This document shows, one piece after another, positions 27,422-35,895 of a stretch of 64,000 nt of DNA (positions are counted from its first letter, which is position 1; each line of letters begins with the position of its first letter). The DNA is from Sinobaca qinghaiensis (GTDB taxonomy: Bacteria; Bacillota; Bacilli; Bacillales; Marinococcaceae). Where the stretch lies: NCBI RefSeq assembly GCF_003610495.1, contig NZ_RAPK01000007.1, forward strand, positions 372,001-436,000. Direction: 5' to 3'. A program made the position numbers and the translations under genes. The notes beneath the pieces are model-generated. The model ran no database searches. It was not told the DNA's origin and worked only from the letters and a program-made list of their open reading frames with translations.

Positions 27422-28276
27422 ATGCCGGGTTTTATTGACGAAACAATTCTTACTGGAATTTTAAGCGCCGCCCTTATGGTGGTTATCCAAATTATCTTAG
27501 CTGTTGTAGGCTACTTTATTGCAAGAGCCGTGGGAAAGCGGATCATTACACGTGGGTTTTCCAAAATGCAGGAAAAACGAAACATGCATCCCGGAAGAGT
27601 AAAAACTATTTCCAAGCTGCTCGTTAACGTTTTTTCCTACGTACTTATTTTTGTGCTGATTACTATTATTTTAGGTATTTTTAACCTGCCAATTGCTTCA
27701 TTGATTGCAGGCGCAGGTGTTGTAGGACTGGCAGTCGGTTTCGGTGCGCAGGGCCTCGTAAGCGACGTTGTAACGGGAGTTTTTCTGCTAATTGAAAAGC
27801 AGATTGACGTTGATGATTATATTTCCGTGGCAGGCCTGGACGGCGTAGTAGAAGAAATCGGTCTCCGCACCACTCAGATCAGAAGCTTTGACGGAGTTCT
27901 TCACTTTATTCCCAACAGAGAAATTATTACGGTCAGCAACTATTCCAGAGGAAACATGCAGGCACTTATCGATATAGGCATTTCGTATAATGATGATATT
28001 GATAAAGCAATTTCGGTTCTACAGGAAGCGTGTAACAAAGTAGCGTCTGTTCATCCTGAAATTGTAGAAGGACCTGATGTCGTTGGTGTTCAGTCACTCG
28101 GAGATTCTGAAGTAGTGCTTCGTATTATCGGAAAAACAGAAAATATGATGCAGTGGGCTATGCAGCGTGAGATTTTAAAAGCCTGCAAAGAAGCTCTCGA
28201 GGAAAACGGAATAGAAATACCATTTCCACACCAAGTGTATATTGATAAACACGAGCCCGCTCCTGTTAACAAATAA
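27422..28276 (+). CDS. small-conductance mechanosensitive channel (MscS, YkuT-like)
   Basis: The 284-residue MscS protein has three TM helices (about 12-32, 60-82, 88-108), and the pore helix 'GAGVVGLAVGFGAQGLVSDVV' is rich in Gly/Ala. 'FIPNREI' and the cytoplasmic beta and alpha/beta domains follow. It releases solutes on hypo-osmotic shock. GAGAGGAG lies eight bases before the ATG. In B. subtilis ykuT also neighbours ykuU and dapL. A second, longer MscS protein is encoded at 35896-37041. Confidence 0.93.
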   Translation: MPGFIDETILTGILSAALMVVIQIILAVVGYFIARAVGKRIITRGFSKMQEKRNMHPGRVKTISKLLVNVFSYVLIFVLITIILGIFNLPIASLIAGAGVVGLAVGFGAQGLVSDVVTGVFLLIEKQIDVDDYISVAGLDGVVEEIGLRTTQIRSFDGVLHFIPNREIITVSNYSRGNMQALIDIGISYNDDIDKAISVLQEACNKVASVHPEIVEGPDVVGVQSLGDSEVVLRIIGKTENMMQWAMQREILKACKEALEENGIEIPFPHQVYIDKHEPAPVNK

Positions 28277-28296
28277 AAGCAGTGATCGACAATCCG

Positions 28297-28335
28297 AAAA
28301 AAAACGGCGTCTCTTATAAAAGAGAGCCGTTTTTT
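28297..28335. terminator. bidirectional terminator between ykuT and dapL
   Basis: AAAACGGC pairs with GCCGTTTT, plus inner CTCTT/AAGAG pairing, with A8 and T7 runs on the two sides. Confidence 0.9.
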
Positions 28336-28336
28336 A

Positions 28337-29446
28337 TTATCTGCTTTTTAGAAAATCAGTCATAAATTCAACAGCGGTATTCATTGCTTCTTCTTTAGGC
28401 TCCAGCCGCGAATCATGGAGGCCGTATGGGGTATCAACACCAAGCCAGAACATCAATCCCGGCACTTCGCGCAGGAAGTAGCCGAAATCCTCTCCGGTCA
28501 TCGCTTCCCCGCTCTCCACATAGGTTACACCTCCATGCTGTTGTGCAAATTCCCGAAAAGAAGCGGCGATCTCATGATTATTGTATACCTGACAGTAGTT
28601 GGCGCCCCAGTCAATTTCTGCTTCGCAGTCGAAAGCTGTTTCTATACCGGCAGTGAGCTGCCTGATTCTTGTTTTCACTTTCTGCATGCTTTCTTCCGAG
28701 AGCGTGCGGATGGTCCCTTCCAGTCTGGAAGCTTCAGCAATGATATTCTGCTTCGTGCCGCCGGTTATTTTTCCGATTGTTACAACGGCAGCATCAAGCG
28801 GATCTACATTTCTTGCTACAACGGATTGAATCTGCGTAACAAGGTGGCTGGCAGCGACAACCATGTCATTGGCCAGATGCGGCCTGGCTGCATGACCTCC
28901 CGTACCTTTTAAGTCAATAAACAGTTCTGACGTATTCGCAAATAAAAGACCAGGTTTGGAAGCCACTTCCCCCACCTTCCGCTCCGGAGCCACATGAAGG
29001 GCATATATTTCATCCGGTTTCCATTCCAGAAACGGTGCGGCATCGAGCATTGGCTCTGCACCACCCGGGCCCTCTTCAGCCGGCTGAAAAATAAACAGCA
29101 GATTTTCTTTAGGCTGTTCCTGAGAGAAAGTGTGGACAAGCCCCAGCGCAATAGACATATGAAGATCATGTCCGCACGCATGCATCATTCCCGGATGAAG
29201 AGAGGGAAACGAGTAGGTCGTGTTTTCCTCTATAGGTAGTCCGTCCATATCTGTGCGGTACGCTACGTTTTTAACGGGGGCTGAGCCATGGATAAATAAA
29301 AAAATGCCGGTATGCCATGTTTTCCACTCCATGTAATCCGCTTTCCATAAAGCAATTTTATCGAGAAGATATTGCTGTGTTTTCCATTCTTTAAATCCTG
29401 GTTCCGGTATTTGATGAAGCTCCCGGCGGATAGTAGTCATATTCAC
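28337..29446 (-). CDS. dapL: N-acetyl-L,L-diaminopimelate deacetylase (M20 family)
   Basis: The 369-residue M20D metallo-amidohydrolase has '[15 protein letters not shown]', '[12 protein letters not shown]', '[15 protein letters not shown]' (Cys/His metal ligands), '[14 protein letters not shown]' and '[11 protein letters not shown]'. It matches YkuR/DapL, which removes acetate from N-acetyl-LL-diaminopimelate in the acetylase branch of lysine and peptidoglycan-precursor synthesis. The start is GTG 29446, seven bases after GGAGG, and it overlaps the aminotransferase stop by four bases (GTGA), so the two are translationally coupled. The pathway role is strongly supported by dapH nearby. Confidence 0.92.
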   Translation of the reverse strand: MNMTTIRRELHQIPEPGFKEWKTQQYLLDKIALWKADYMEWKTWHTGIFLFIHGSAPVKNVAYRTDMDGLPIEENTTYSFPSLHPGMMHACGHDLHMSIALGLVHTFSQEQPKENLLFIFQPAEEGPGGAEPMLDAAPFLEWKPDEIYALHVAPERKVGEVASKPGLLFANTSELFIDLKGTGGHAARPHLANDMVVAASHLVTQIQSVVARNVDPLDAAVVTIGKITGGTKQNIIAEASRLEGTIRTLSEESMQKVKTRIRQLTAGIETAFDCEAEIDWGANYCQVYNNHEIAASFREFAQQHGGVTYVESGEAMTGEDFGYFLREVPGLMFWLGVDTPYGLHDSRLEPKEEAMNTAVEFMTDFLKSR

Positions 29447-30654
29447 ACGGATGCCTCCTGACGCCTGGATATTAGTTCTTCTTTAAAAGCCTGGATAAAA
29501 CTATCTGCTTCTTCTTTCTGCAGAGTCAGCGGTGGCAGCAGACGAATAATTGTCTGCTGGGCTATATTAACCATAAATCCCCGGTGCAGCAGCGCCTCCT
29601 GAATGCTTTTCACTTTCTCTGCATCGGCATCAAGCTTTACCCCGAGCATCATTCCCAATCCCCTGATTTCCTCTATTTCGGTTTTCAGCTCAAGCTGAAG
29701 GCCTTCGAGCTGCTGTCTGAAATAATCTGCTCTCTGCCTGCCCTCTTTTAATCCATTCTGTTCAAATAAAACGTCCATGACAGCATTCCCAAGAGCTGCA
29801 CTCAGCGGGGAAGGTCCGAAAGTAGTGCCATGATCACCGGGCGCGAATTTATTTTTCAGCTTGTCGCCCGCAATAATACCCCCTAATGGCAGACCTCCTC
29901 CAATTCCTTTAGCAAATAAGATCATATCGGGTATGACGCCAGCCTGTTGATATGCAAAAAACGTTCCGGTTCGTCCGATTCCCGTTTGAATTTCGTCTAT
30001 ACAAAAAAGAACATTGTGTTTTCTGCAGAGCGCTTCCGCTCCCTGGAGAAAATCTGTGGACAACGGCGTAATGCCGCCTGATCCTAAGATAGGTTCTGCC
30101 AGGAAAGCGGCCGGCTTTTCTTTTACCATTACTGATTCAAGCTGTTCCAAATCCTCCGGCACTGTTTCAAATACAGGATAATCCGCAGCCGGAAAGTCCT
30201 GATAAATACCAGGCTGTCTTGTCAGCTTTACTACACCAAGTGTTCTACCATGAAAGCTTTTTTCCAGTACAACAATTCCACGTTTCTCTTCTTTCTGTTC
30301 TTTTTTCCATTTGTGCACGAGCTTTACCGCGGCCTCTGTCGCTTCTGCTCCTGAATTAGCAAAAAATACTTTTCCGGGAATCGACTGTTCTATCATCCGT
30401 TCAGCCAGCTCGATCGCCGGCTGATTTAAAAATATGTTGGAGATATGGAGAAATTTCTCCGATTGTTCGCCCAGTTTTTTTAAAAGATAGGGATGGGAGT
30501 GGCCGAGCAGGTTCACGGCCAGTCCTGTAAATAAATCCAAATAAGCTTTCCCTTCCGTATCGTATAAGTAATTGCCTTCCCCTTTTTCCACTGCTATCGG
30601 AAGTCTCTGGTATGTAGACATGATAGCGTTCTGATCTCGTTCCATCCAGTTCAT
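29443..30654 (-). CDS. class III aminotransferase, candidate N-acetyl-diaminopimelate aminotransferase
   Basis: The 403-residue PLP enzyme of the acetylornithine/ornithine aminotransferase family has '[16 protein letters not shown]', 'FHGRTLG', '[14 protein letters not shown]' (PLP Asp) and '[13 protein letters not shown]' with the PLP lysine, followed by 'TTFGPSPLS'. By sequence alone it would be called ArgD-like. Its position between dapH and dapL, coupled to dapL by a four-base overlap, points instead to the missing transamination of N-acetyl-2-amino-6-ketopimelate. B. subtilis uses an unrelated class I enzyme (PatA) for that step. No arginine genes are nearby. It may serve both pathways, as E. 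coli ArgD does. Confidence 0.82.
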   Translation of the reverse strand: MNWMERDQNAIMSTYQRLPIAVEKGEGNYLYDTEGKAYLDLFTGLAVNLLGHSHPYLLKKLGEQSEKFLHISNIFLNQPAIELAERMIEQSIPGKVFFANSGAEATEAAVKLVHKWKKEQKEEKRGIVVLEKSFHGRTLGVVKLTRQPGIYQDFPAADYPVFETVPEDLEQLESVMVKEKPAAFLAEPILGSGGITPLSTDFLQGAEALCRKHNVLFCIDEIQTGIGRTGTFFAYQQAGVIPDMILFAKGIGGGLPLGGIIAGDKLKNKFAPGDHGTTFGPSPLSAALGNAVMDVLFEQNGLKEGRQRADYFRQQLEGLQLELKTEIEEIRGLGMMLGVKLDADAEKVKSIQEALLHRGFMVNIAQQTIIRLLPPLTLQKEEADSFIQAFKEELISRRQEASV

Positions 30655-30689
30655 GTGCTCTTATCCTTTCTCTCTTCTATGATCTTTAC

Positions 30690-30695
30690 ATTATA
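30690..30695 (-). promoter_or_regulatory. -10 element between the dapH terminator and the aminotransferase
   Basis: TATAAT on the minus strand overlaps the downstream edge of the dapH terminator U-tract. A weak -35 (TTTAGC, 18 bases upstream) would lie inside the terminator hairpin. Confidence 0.35.
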
Positions 30696-30699
30696 ATAT

Positions 30700-30738
30700 A
30701 AAAAAGCCGCCCGGCTAAATAATTTCCACCGGACGGCC
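30700..30738 (-). terminator. terminator after dapH
   Basis: GCCGTCCGG pairs with CCGGGCGGC on the minus strand (one G-U pair), followed by six U. Confidence 0.8.
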
Positions 30739-30755
30739 TAAAAGAATATGCTGTT

Positions 30756-31478
30756 TTAGTTATCGTCGTTAAGACGGCGGAGCTCCTGCTTAATTTCTGT
30801 TTTACCTTTTGTTTTCTCATCAATCTCTTTAATCACACGGGCCGGCGTGCCGGCTACTACCGTATTTGGGGGAACATCTTCAGTTACGATAGCTCCTGCT
30901 GCTACTACAGCACCTTCGCCTACCGTTACTCCTTCAAGAATCACGCAGTTTGCACCTACTACTACTCCGTCCTGTACGATAACAGGCTGGGCGGAAGGCG
31001 GCTCAATAACGCCGGCAAGTACAGATCCTGCGCCAATGTGGCAGTTCTTTCCTACTGTTGCTCTGCCTCCCATGACAACGTTCATATCTATCATTGTGCC
31101 TTCTCCAACAACGGAACCGATATTAATGGAAGCACCCATCATAATAACTGCACCTTTACCGATTTCCACCTGATCACGGATAATCGCTCCCGGCTCAATA
31201 CGTGCTTCAATTGCTTTTGTATCTAAAAGGGGTATAGCAGAATTGCGGCGGTCGCTTTCTACTACATAATCTGTAATTTTATCTTTGTTATCATTAATGC
31301 CTTTTTCAATGTCGCTCCATTCCCCGAAAAGAACACCTGTATTCCCTTCGATAAAGCGTTTTGTTTCATTTCCAAAACCGATCGCATCCAGGTCTCCCTG
31401 AATATAGACTTTTACCGGTGTGGATTTTTTGCTTTCTGAAATAAAAGCAATGATTTCATTTGCATCCATTTGTTTCAT
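30756..31478 (-). CDS. dapH: tetrahydrodipicolinate N-acetyltransferase
   Basis: The 240-residue protein has an N-terminal helical DapH domain (about 1-85) and a left-handed beta-helix with hexapeptide repeats ('[20 protein letters not shown]', '[20 protein letters not shown]', '[20 protein letters not shown]'). It acetylates tetrahydrodipicolinate with acetyl-CoA, starting the acetylase branch toward meso-diaminopimelate and lysine. ATG 31478 is eight bases from AAGGAGG; a TTG just before is less well spaced. A TATGAT extended -10 lies at 31522-31527. The downstream aminotransferase and dapL are separated by a terminator. Confidence 0.94.
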   Translation of the reverse strand: MKQMDANEIIAFISESKKSTPVKVYIQGDLDAIGFGNETKRFIEGNTGVLFGEWSDIEKGINDNKDKITDYVVESDRRNSAIPLLDTKAIEARIEPGAIIRDQVEIGKGAVIMMGASINIGSVVGEGTMIDMNVVMGGRATVGKNCHIGAGSVLAGVIEPPSAQPVIVQDGVVVGANCVILEGVTVGEGAVVAAGAIVTEDVPPNTVVAGTPARVIKEIDEKTKGKTEIKQELRRLNDDN

Positions 31479-31521
31479 CAACGTATCCTCCTTAGAATCT
31501 TAACAATCTCCTACATAGAGT

Positions 31522-31527
31522 ATCATA
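31522..31527 (-). promoter_or_regulatory. extended -10 of the dapH promoter
   Basis: TATGAT with TG one base upstream on the minus strand; the -35 is poor. No lysine riboswitch is visible in the roughly 40-nt leader. Confidence 0.35.
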
Positions 31528-31619
31528 TCAAGCCTTTGAAGGAAACCGTTGCGTATGGAAAGGATTTTTTTAATACATATCGAAGTATTACAGAGATGAC
31601 TAAAAAAGGAAGTGATACG

Positions 31620-32099
31620 ATGGGGTTCACAGCTGACATTTGTGATGATTATTCAGATGTAGTAAAAGTAGCCGATCCATTATTTAAACGATACGGGCAG
31701 AAAACCCATTTTTCCGGACCTGCAGCCACAGTACGCGTATTCGAAGACAATGTGCTTGTCAAAAAAGCGCTTCAGGAAATATCGGAAGGCTCCGTATTAG
31801 TGGTCGACGGCGGCGGGTCTTCCCGCTGTGCCCTGATGGGAGATAATTTAGCAGAAATTGCTGTGGAGCGGAAGCTTGCGGGCGTGATCGTGTATGGATG
31901 CATCCGCGATTCTGATGAAATAGCCAATATGGACGTCGGAATTTTTGCTCTTGGAACAAACCCGATTAAATCAGTAAAAAAAGGAATTGGCGATGCCAAT
32001 ATTCCAGTGGTATTTGCCTCCGTTAAATGGCAGCCCGGCGAATGGGTGTATGCTGATAACGATGGAATTCTTCTTTCACCAGATAAATTGGATGTGTAA
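31620..32099 (+). CDS. RraA-like protein / HMG aldolase family
   Basis: The 159-residue protein has the RraA fold: 'FSGPAATVRVFEDN', 'VLVVDGGGSSRCALMGDNLA', 'VIVYGCIRDSDEI', 'FASVKWQPGEWVYADNDGI'. The family includes E. coli RraA (RNase E inhibitor) and 4-hydroxy-4-methyl-2-oxoglutarate / oxaloacetate aldolase-decarboxylases; the Arg-Asp pair in 'CIRDSDE' and the G-x-x-R phosphate-type loop fit an aldolase. Bacillaceae lack RNase E, so the metabolic role is more likely. ATG 31620 follows AAGGAAGTG. It is divergent from dapH and convergent with aceA. Confidence 0.85.
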   Translation: MGFTADICDDYSDVVKVADPLFKRYGQKTHFSGPAATVRVFEDNVLVKKALQEISEGSVLVVDGGGSSRCALMGDNLAEIAVERKLAGVIVYGCIRDSDEIANMDVGIFALGTNPIKSVKKGIGDANIPVVFASVKWQPGEWVYADNDGILLSPDKLDV

Positions 32100-32120
32100 T
32101 TGCTCAGCGTTCATTCATCA

Positions 32121-32157
32121 AAAAAGCCAGCTCTCTACTAGTAGAGGCTGGCTTTTT
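32121..32157. terminator. bidirectional terminator (RraA-like / aceA)
   Basis: AAAAAGCCAGC pairs with GCTGGCTTTTT, with an inner CTACTAGTAG hairpin. Confidence 0.92.
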
Positions 32158-32170
32158 CGGTTTGAACGTT

Positions 32171-33463
32171 CTATGATTTTGTTTTCTGGAACTGCGCCGT
32201 CTCTGTAGAACCTTTAAGTGCTGTAGTAGAAGACGTTCCACCGGTAATTACCTGGGCTACTTCATCAAAATAGCCGGTACCAACTTCCCGCTGGTGGCGC
32301 GTTGCCGTATAGCCTTTTGCTTCACTGGCAAACTCTGCCTGCTGCAGTTCAGAATAGGCTCCCATTCCACGCGTTTTGTAGCCTTTAGCCAGTTCAAACA
32401 TGCTGTGGTTCAACGCATGGAATCCGGCAAGCGTAACAAACTGGAACTTATACCCCATCTTTGCAATTTCCTGCTGGAAGGTTTCAATCGTTTCATCATC
32501 GAGGTTTGCTTTCCAGTTAAATGAAGGAGAGCAGTTATAGGCAAGCATTTTTCCCGGGAACTTCTCATGAATGGCATCAGCAAATTTCCTGGCTTCCTCG
32601 AGATTCGGCTTGGATGTCTCGCACCAGATCAGATCGGCAAACGGAGCGTAGGCCAAGCCTCTTGCAATTGCCTGATCAATACCAGGCTTTGTACGGTAAA
32701 AGCCCTCAGCTGTGCGTTCACCGGTTATGAACTCCTGATCGTAGGGATCAATGTCGCTTGTTATAAGATCGGCTGCATCCGCATCTGTTCTGGCAAGAAT
32801 AATGGTTTTCGTTCCGCTTACATCTGCTGCAAGACGGGCGGATATTAAATTACGTACGGCATTCTGCGTAGGAAGCAGAACTTTTCCACCAAGATGCCCG
32901 CATTTCTTTTCTGAAGCAAGCTGATCCTCAAAGTGTACACCGGAAGCACCTGATTCAATCATGCTCTTCATTAGTTCAAATACGTTCAGCTGACCGCCAA
33001 AGCCTGCCTCTGCATCGGCTACAATAGGGGCGAAGAAGTCCGTATCCCCCTCCTGCTCCATATGCTGGATCTGATCTGCACGCTGCAGCGCCTGATTAAT
33101 ACGCTGTACTACGCTTGGTACACTGTTTGCCGGATACAGGCTTTGATCGGGATACATTTGTCCGGCAAGGTTGGCGTCTGCTGCCACCTGCCAGCCGCTT
33201 AAATAAATCGCTTTCAAACCTGCTTTCACCTGCTGTACAGCCTGATTTCCTGTTAACGCACCCAGAGAGTTTACATATGGCTCTTCATGAAGAAGTTTCC
33301 ACAGCTTTTCCGATCCCCGCTTTGCTAAAGTATGCTCGATTTCAATAGATCCTCTTAATTTAATTACATCTTCCGCACTATAAGGCCTTTCAATGCCTTC
33401 CCACCTGCTGTCTTCTTTCCACTGCTGCTCGAGCTTCTTTGCATCTTCTTGAATAGATCCCAT
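32171..33463 (-). CDS. aceA: isocitrate lyase
   Basis: The 430-residue enzyme has the catalytic signature 'KKCGHLGGK' with Cys188 and the '[15 protein letters not shown]' magnesium/substrate loop. It splits isocitrate to succinate and glyoxylate, the first step of the glyoxylate shunt. The usual partner malate synthase is not in the window, so the genes are unlinked. The ATG follows GGGAGAG. The upstream region carries an array of AACAGT half-sites around the promoter. A role in growth on acetate or fatty acids is consistent with the acyl-CoA ligase gene at 51.9 kb, though they are far apart. Confidence 0.94.
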   Translation of the reverse strand: MGSIQEDAKKLEQQWKEDSRWEGIERPYSAEDVIKLRGSIEIEHTLAKRGSEKLWKLLHEEPYVNSLGALTGNQAVQQVKAGLKAIYLSGWQVAADANLAGQMYPDQSLYPANSVPSVVQRINQALQRADQIQHMEQEGDTDFFAPIVADAEAGFGGQLNVFELMKSMIESGASGVHFEDQLASEKKCGHLGGKVLLPTQNAVRNLISARLAADVSGTKTIILARTDADAADLITSDIDPYDQEFITGERTAEGFYRTKPGIDQAIARGLAYAPFADLIWCETSKPNLEEARKFADAIHEKFPGKMLAYNCSPSFNWKANLDDETIETFQQEIAKMGYKFQFVTLAGFHALNHSMFELAKGYKTRGMGAYSELQQAEFASEAKGYTATRHQREVGTGYFDEVAQVITGGTSSTTALKGSTETAQFQKTKS

Positions 33464-33484
33464 TTTTATCTCTCCCTTACGATT

Positions 33485-33605
33485 ACTGTTTTATAACAGT
33501 TAATTTAATATGTTTTTATATTATAACAGTATTTTCGTTTTTGCAACCCCTTACATTGATTTTTTTCTAAAAAAGTTAGAACAGTATCTTTTTTCGTGAA
33601 CTGTT
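33485..33605. promoter_or_regulatory. AACAGT/ACTGTT repeat array at the aceA promoter
   Basis: Five half-sites occur: ACTGTT 33485, AACAGT 33495 (together a perfect palindrome with a 4-base spacer), AACAGT 33525, AACAGT 33580 and ACTGTT 33600. The nonamer TATAACAGT recurs exactly 30 bases apart (33492 and 33522), about three helical turns. The 33525 copy touches the -10. This is the layout of a cooperative repressor site, but no known Bacillus regulator is recognised. Confidence 0.5.
33518..33546 (-). promoter_or_regulatory. candidate aceA promoter
   Basis: TTGCAA (33546-33541) and TAATAT (33523-33518) are 17 bases apart; an overlapping TATAAT lies two bases upstream. Confidence 0.5.
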
Positions 33606-33612
33606 ACATAAC

Positions 33613-33642
33613 AAAAGCCGAACCCATAACGGGTTCGGCTTT
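33613..33642 (-). terminator. terminator of the MFS gene
   Basis: AAAGCCGAACCC pairs perfectly with GGGTTCGGCTTT around ATAAC. Confidence 0.88.
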
Positions 33643-33649
33643 ATTCCGG

Positions 33650-34864
33650 TTAATTTGTTACAAATACAGAAGAAGCTGCCTTTTGTTCAGCTCTGTCGAT
33701 CCTGCGCAGGCTGAGCGTACAGCTCAATGTAATAATCAGTACAGCAGCTGCGCCTGTAACCACGCCCGGCCATCCAAATGAAGGCCAGAGCCAGCCAAAA
33801 TAGACACTGCTTAATCCTCCTCCCAAATAATAACTGGTCAAATACAGGCCTGAGGCACTGGCTTTTGCCTGCACAGCATGCCTTGTCACCCAGGAACTGG
33901 AGCTCGAATGGACAAAGAAAAAACCAAAGCTTAATGTAAGCAGCGCTATTAATATAACCGGAAAAGAAGGAACGCTTGTCAGCACAATCCCTATTGCCAT
34001 TAAAGCGATTCCAATCAGCATGCAGCTTGTCTGATTCCATACCTGCGCCATCTTTCCGGCCAGCGTCGAGCTGAAGGTGCCCGCCCCGTATGTTAGAAAA
34101 AGCAGACCGAGTATAGTAGCTGATACAAAGAACGGCTCCCCATTTAAAAGATACGTAATAAAGTTAAATACGCCAATAAATACGAAAAAATGCAGCCCGC
34201 CGATAATATAGGCCAGTGCCATTTTTTTATCCTTCAGATGCATCCAGTTGTTCTGCAGCGTGGTTTTAAAATGGAATGGTTTCGCTGTAAACTGGGTGGA
34301 TTCCGGAAGCATAAACCAGACAAAAATCCCAATGCCTACGCTCACTCCGGCCATTATTATAAAAGCCAGCTGCCAATCCGACGCATCTGCAATAATGCCG
34401 CTTGCCACCCGGCCGCTCATCCCTCCGAAACTGTTTGCGCTAATATAAATCCCCACTGCTACTGTCATAGCTTTTTTGGAATATTCTTCGCTGAGATATG
34501 CCATAGCCGCTACCGGTATACCGGCTAAAGCAGCTGCCTGAAACACCCGGGCTGCCATCAGCCAGCCAAAACTCGGCGCCATGCTGATAAGAATGGTGCC
34601 CGCAATACCAAGTATCATGGATATAAATAAAATATTTCGTCTGCCAAAGGCATCAGAGAGGGCGCTGTATACAAAAAAAGTAATACCCAGCACAATCAAC
34701 GGAATGGAAATAATCAGGCTCGAGGCAACTTCAGATACTTGAAACTCTTCACTGAGCATAGGCAGAAGCGGCTGCGGATAATATAAGTTCGCAAATATTA
34801 AAAAAGAAGCGGCTCCGAGTGCCGTAGTAGCTTTCCAAAATGAGGCTGTTTTTGCTTCAATCAT
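33650..34864 (-). CDS. MFS transporter, twelve helices
   Basis: The 404-residue major facilitator has two six-helix halves and a motif A-like loop between helices 2 and 3 ('YSALSDAFGRRNILF'). The central loop (about 190-205) is short. It resembles efflux or organic-acid MFS proteins of Bacillus; the substrate is unknown. ATG 34864 is chosen for AGAAGGAT nine bases upstream; an ATG 24 bases earlier has a weaker site. It is divergent from a LysR regulator, which probably controls it in response to its substrate. Confidence 0.85.
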   Translation of the reverse strand: MIEAKTASFWKATTALGAASFLIFANLYYPQPLLPMLSEEFQVSEVASSLIISIPLIVLGITFFVYSALSDAFGRRNILFISMILGIAGTILISMAPSFGWLMAARVFQAAALAGIPVAAMAYLSEEYSKKAMTVAVGIYISANSFGGMSGRVASGIIADASDWQLAFIIMAGVSVGIGIFVWFMLPESTQFTAKPFHFKTTLQNNWMHLKDKKMALAYIIGGLHFFVFIGVFNFITYLLNGEPFFVSATILGLLFLTYGAGTFSSTLAGKMAQVWNQTSCMLIGIALMAIGIVLTSVPSFPVILIALLTLSFGFFFVHSSSSSWVTRHAVQAKASASGLYLTSYYLGGGLSSVYFGWLWPSFGWPGVVTGAAAVLIITLSCTLSLRRIDRAEQKAASSVFVTN

Positions 34865-34906
34865 GGCATATATCCTTCTTTCCATCACACTTTCTTTTAT
34901 ATTTTT

Positions 34907-34922
34907 ATGCTATCATGAGCAT
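34907..34922. promoter_or_regulatory. inverted repeat in the MFS/LysR divergent region
   Basis: ATGCT (34907-34911) and AGCAT (34918-34922) are inverted copies six bases apart, a possible LysR operator. The rest of the 122-base gap is very AT-rich. Confidence 0.3.
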
Positions 34923-34986
34923 ATTGATAAATAAAATATATAATAAACATAATAACTATGCTTTTTTGTTATGAAAGGAGATTGTT

Positions 34987-35859
34987 ATGGAAAGCAGAGC
35001 CCTTGAATACTTCCGGGAAGTAGCTGTCTGCCGGAGTTTCACAAAAGCCGCTGCTTCTCTTCGTATTGCACAGCCCGCCGTCAGCCGTGCGGTCCGTCAG
35101 CTTGAAGAAGAGCTTGGCGTACGCCTTCTTATCCGTGACAAAAGACAGATCCGCCTGACAAAAGCTGGTGAAAAGCTGTATGGACATGCCATTGATATGC
35201 ACCGCCTGCTTACAAAAGCAAAAAGCGATGTTCTTAATATGCAGGATCTTACTCAGGGAGAAGTTGAAATAGGACTGCCGTCGATGGCCGGTTCTTATTA
35301 TTTTCCCGACCAGATTACGCGTTTTCTGAAAGCCTACCCCGGCCTGTCTGTTTCCATATACGAAGCAGGCACTTCTGCTATTGAAGAAGCTATCATAAAT
35401 GGGGAAATCGAGCTTGGCACCATCGTCACAGATGAAGGACGAAAATCATCCAGCCAGTTAACGATTCATCCTTTTTTGGCGACACAGATGGTTGCTGTCG
35501 TTCCTCTCGATCACCCTTTTGCCTCCAGAACTTCCGTCTCCCATGAAGAAGTGGCGGAAGAACCGCTCATCTTATTTAAAGAAGGATATTATCAGAGGAA
35601 AGTTGTCGATCAAATCAGCGAAAAAGCCGGTCGTCCCGTTCACCTCGCATTCGAAACAAATCAACTTTCCATGGCAAAATCACTGACGGAACGCGGTCTT
35701 GGTATTACAATTTTTTTGGAAATGGTCATTCAGGATGATGAAAAGCTGGCAGGCGTTCCTTTAGATCCTCCCGTATGGCTGACGCTTGCTCTTGCCCATC
35801 GCCAAAAAGAATCTTTATCCCCTGCCAACAAAGCGTTTCTGCAGTTTCTCCTTGCTTAA
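34987..35859 (+). CDS. LysR family transcriptional regulator
   Basis: The 290-residue LTTR has an N-terminal winged helix-turn-helix ('FTKAAASLRIAQPAVSRAV', 'LEEELGVRLLIRDKRQIRLT') and a periplasmic-binding-like effector domain (about 90-290). The divergent arrangement with the MFS gene is the standard LysR pattern of autoregulation and activation of the neighbour. AAAGGAG lies six bases from the ATG. The effector is unknown. Confidence 0.93.
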   Translation: MESRALEYFREVAVCRSFTKAAASLRIAQPAVSRAVRQLEEELGVRLLIRDKRQIRLTKAGEKLYGHAIDMHRLLTKAKSDVLNMQDLTQGEVEIGLPSMAGSYYFPDQITRFLKAYPGLSVSIYEAGTSAIEEAIINGEIELGTIVTDEGRKSSSQLTIHPFLATQMVAVVPLDHPFASRTSVSHEEVAEEPLILFKEGYYQRKVVDQISEKAGRPVHLAFETNQLSMAKSLTERGLGITIFLEMVIQDDEKLAGVPLDPPVWLTLALAHRQKESLSPANKAFLQFLLA

Positions 35860-35865
35860 ATAATA

Positions 35866-35892
35866 AAACCCCGGCCTGCACAGCCGGGGTTT
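35866..35892. terminator. bidirectional terminator (LysR / MscS)
   Basis: AAACCCCGGC pairs with GCCGGGGTTT. Confidence 0.9.
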
Positions 35893-35895
35893 CGA

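Noticed and set aside
31482-31619. Lysine riboswitch ahead of dapH
   Set aside because: The predicted leader is only about 40 nt and shows none of the L-box stems.
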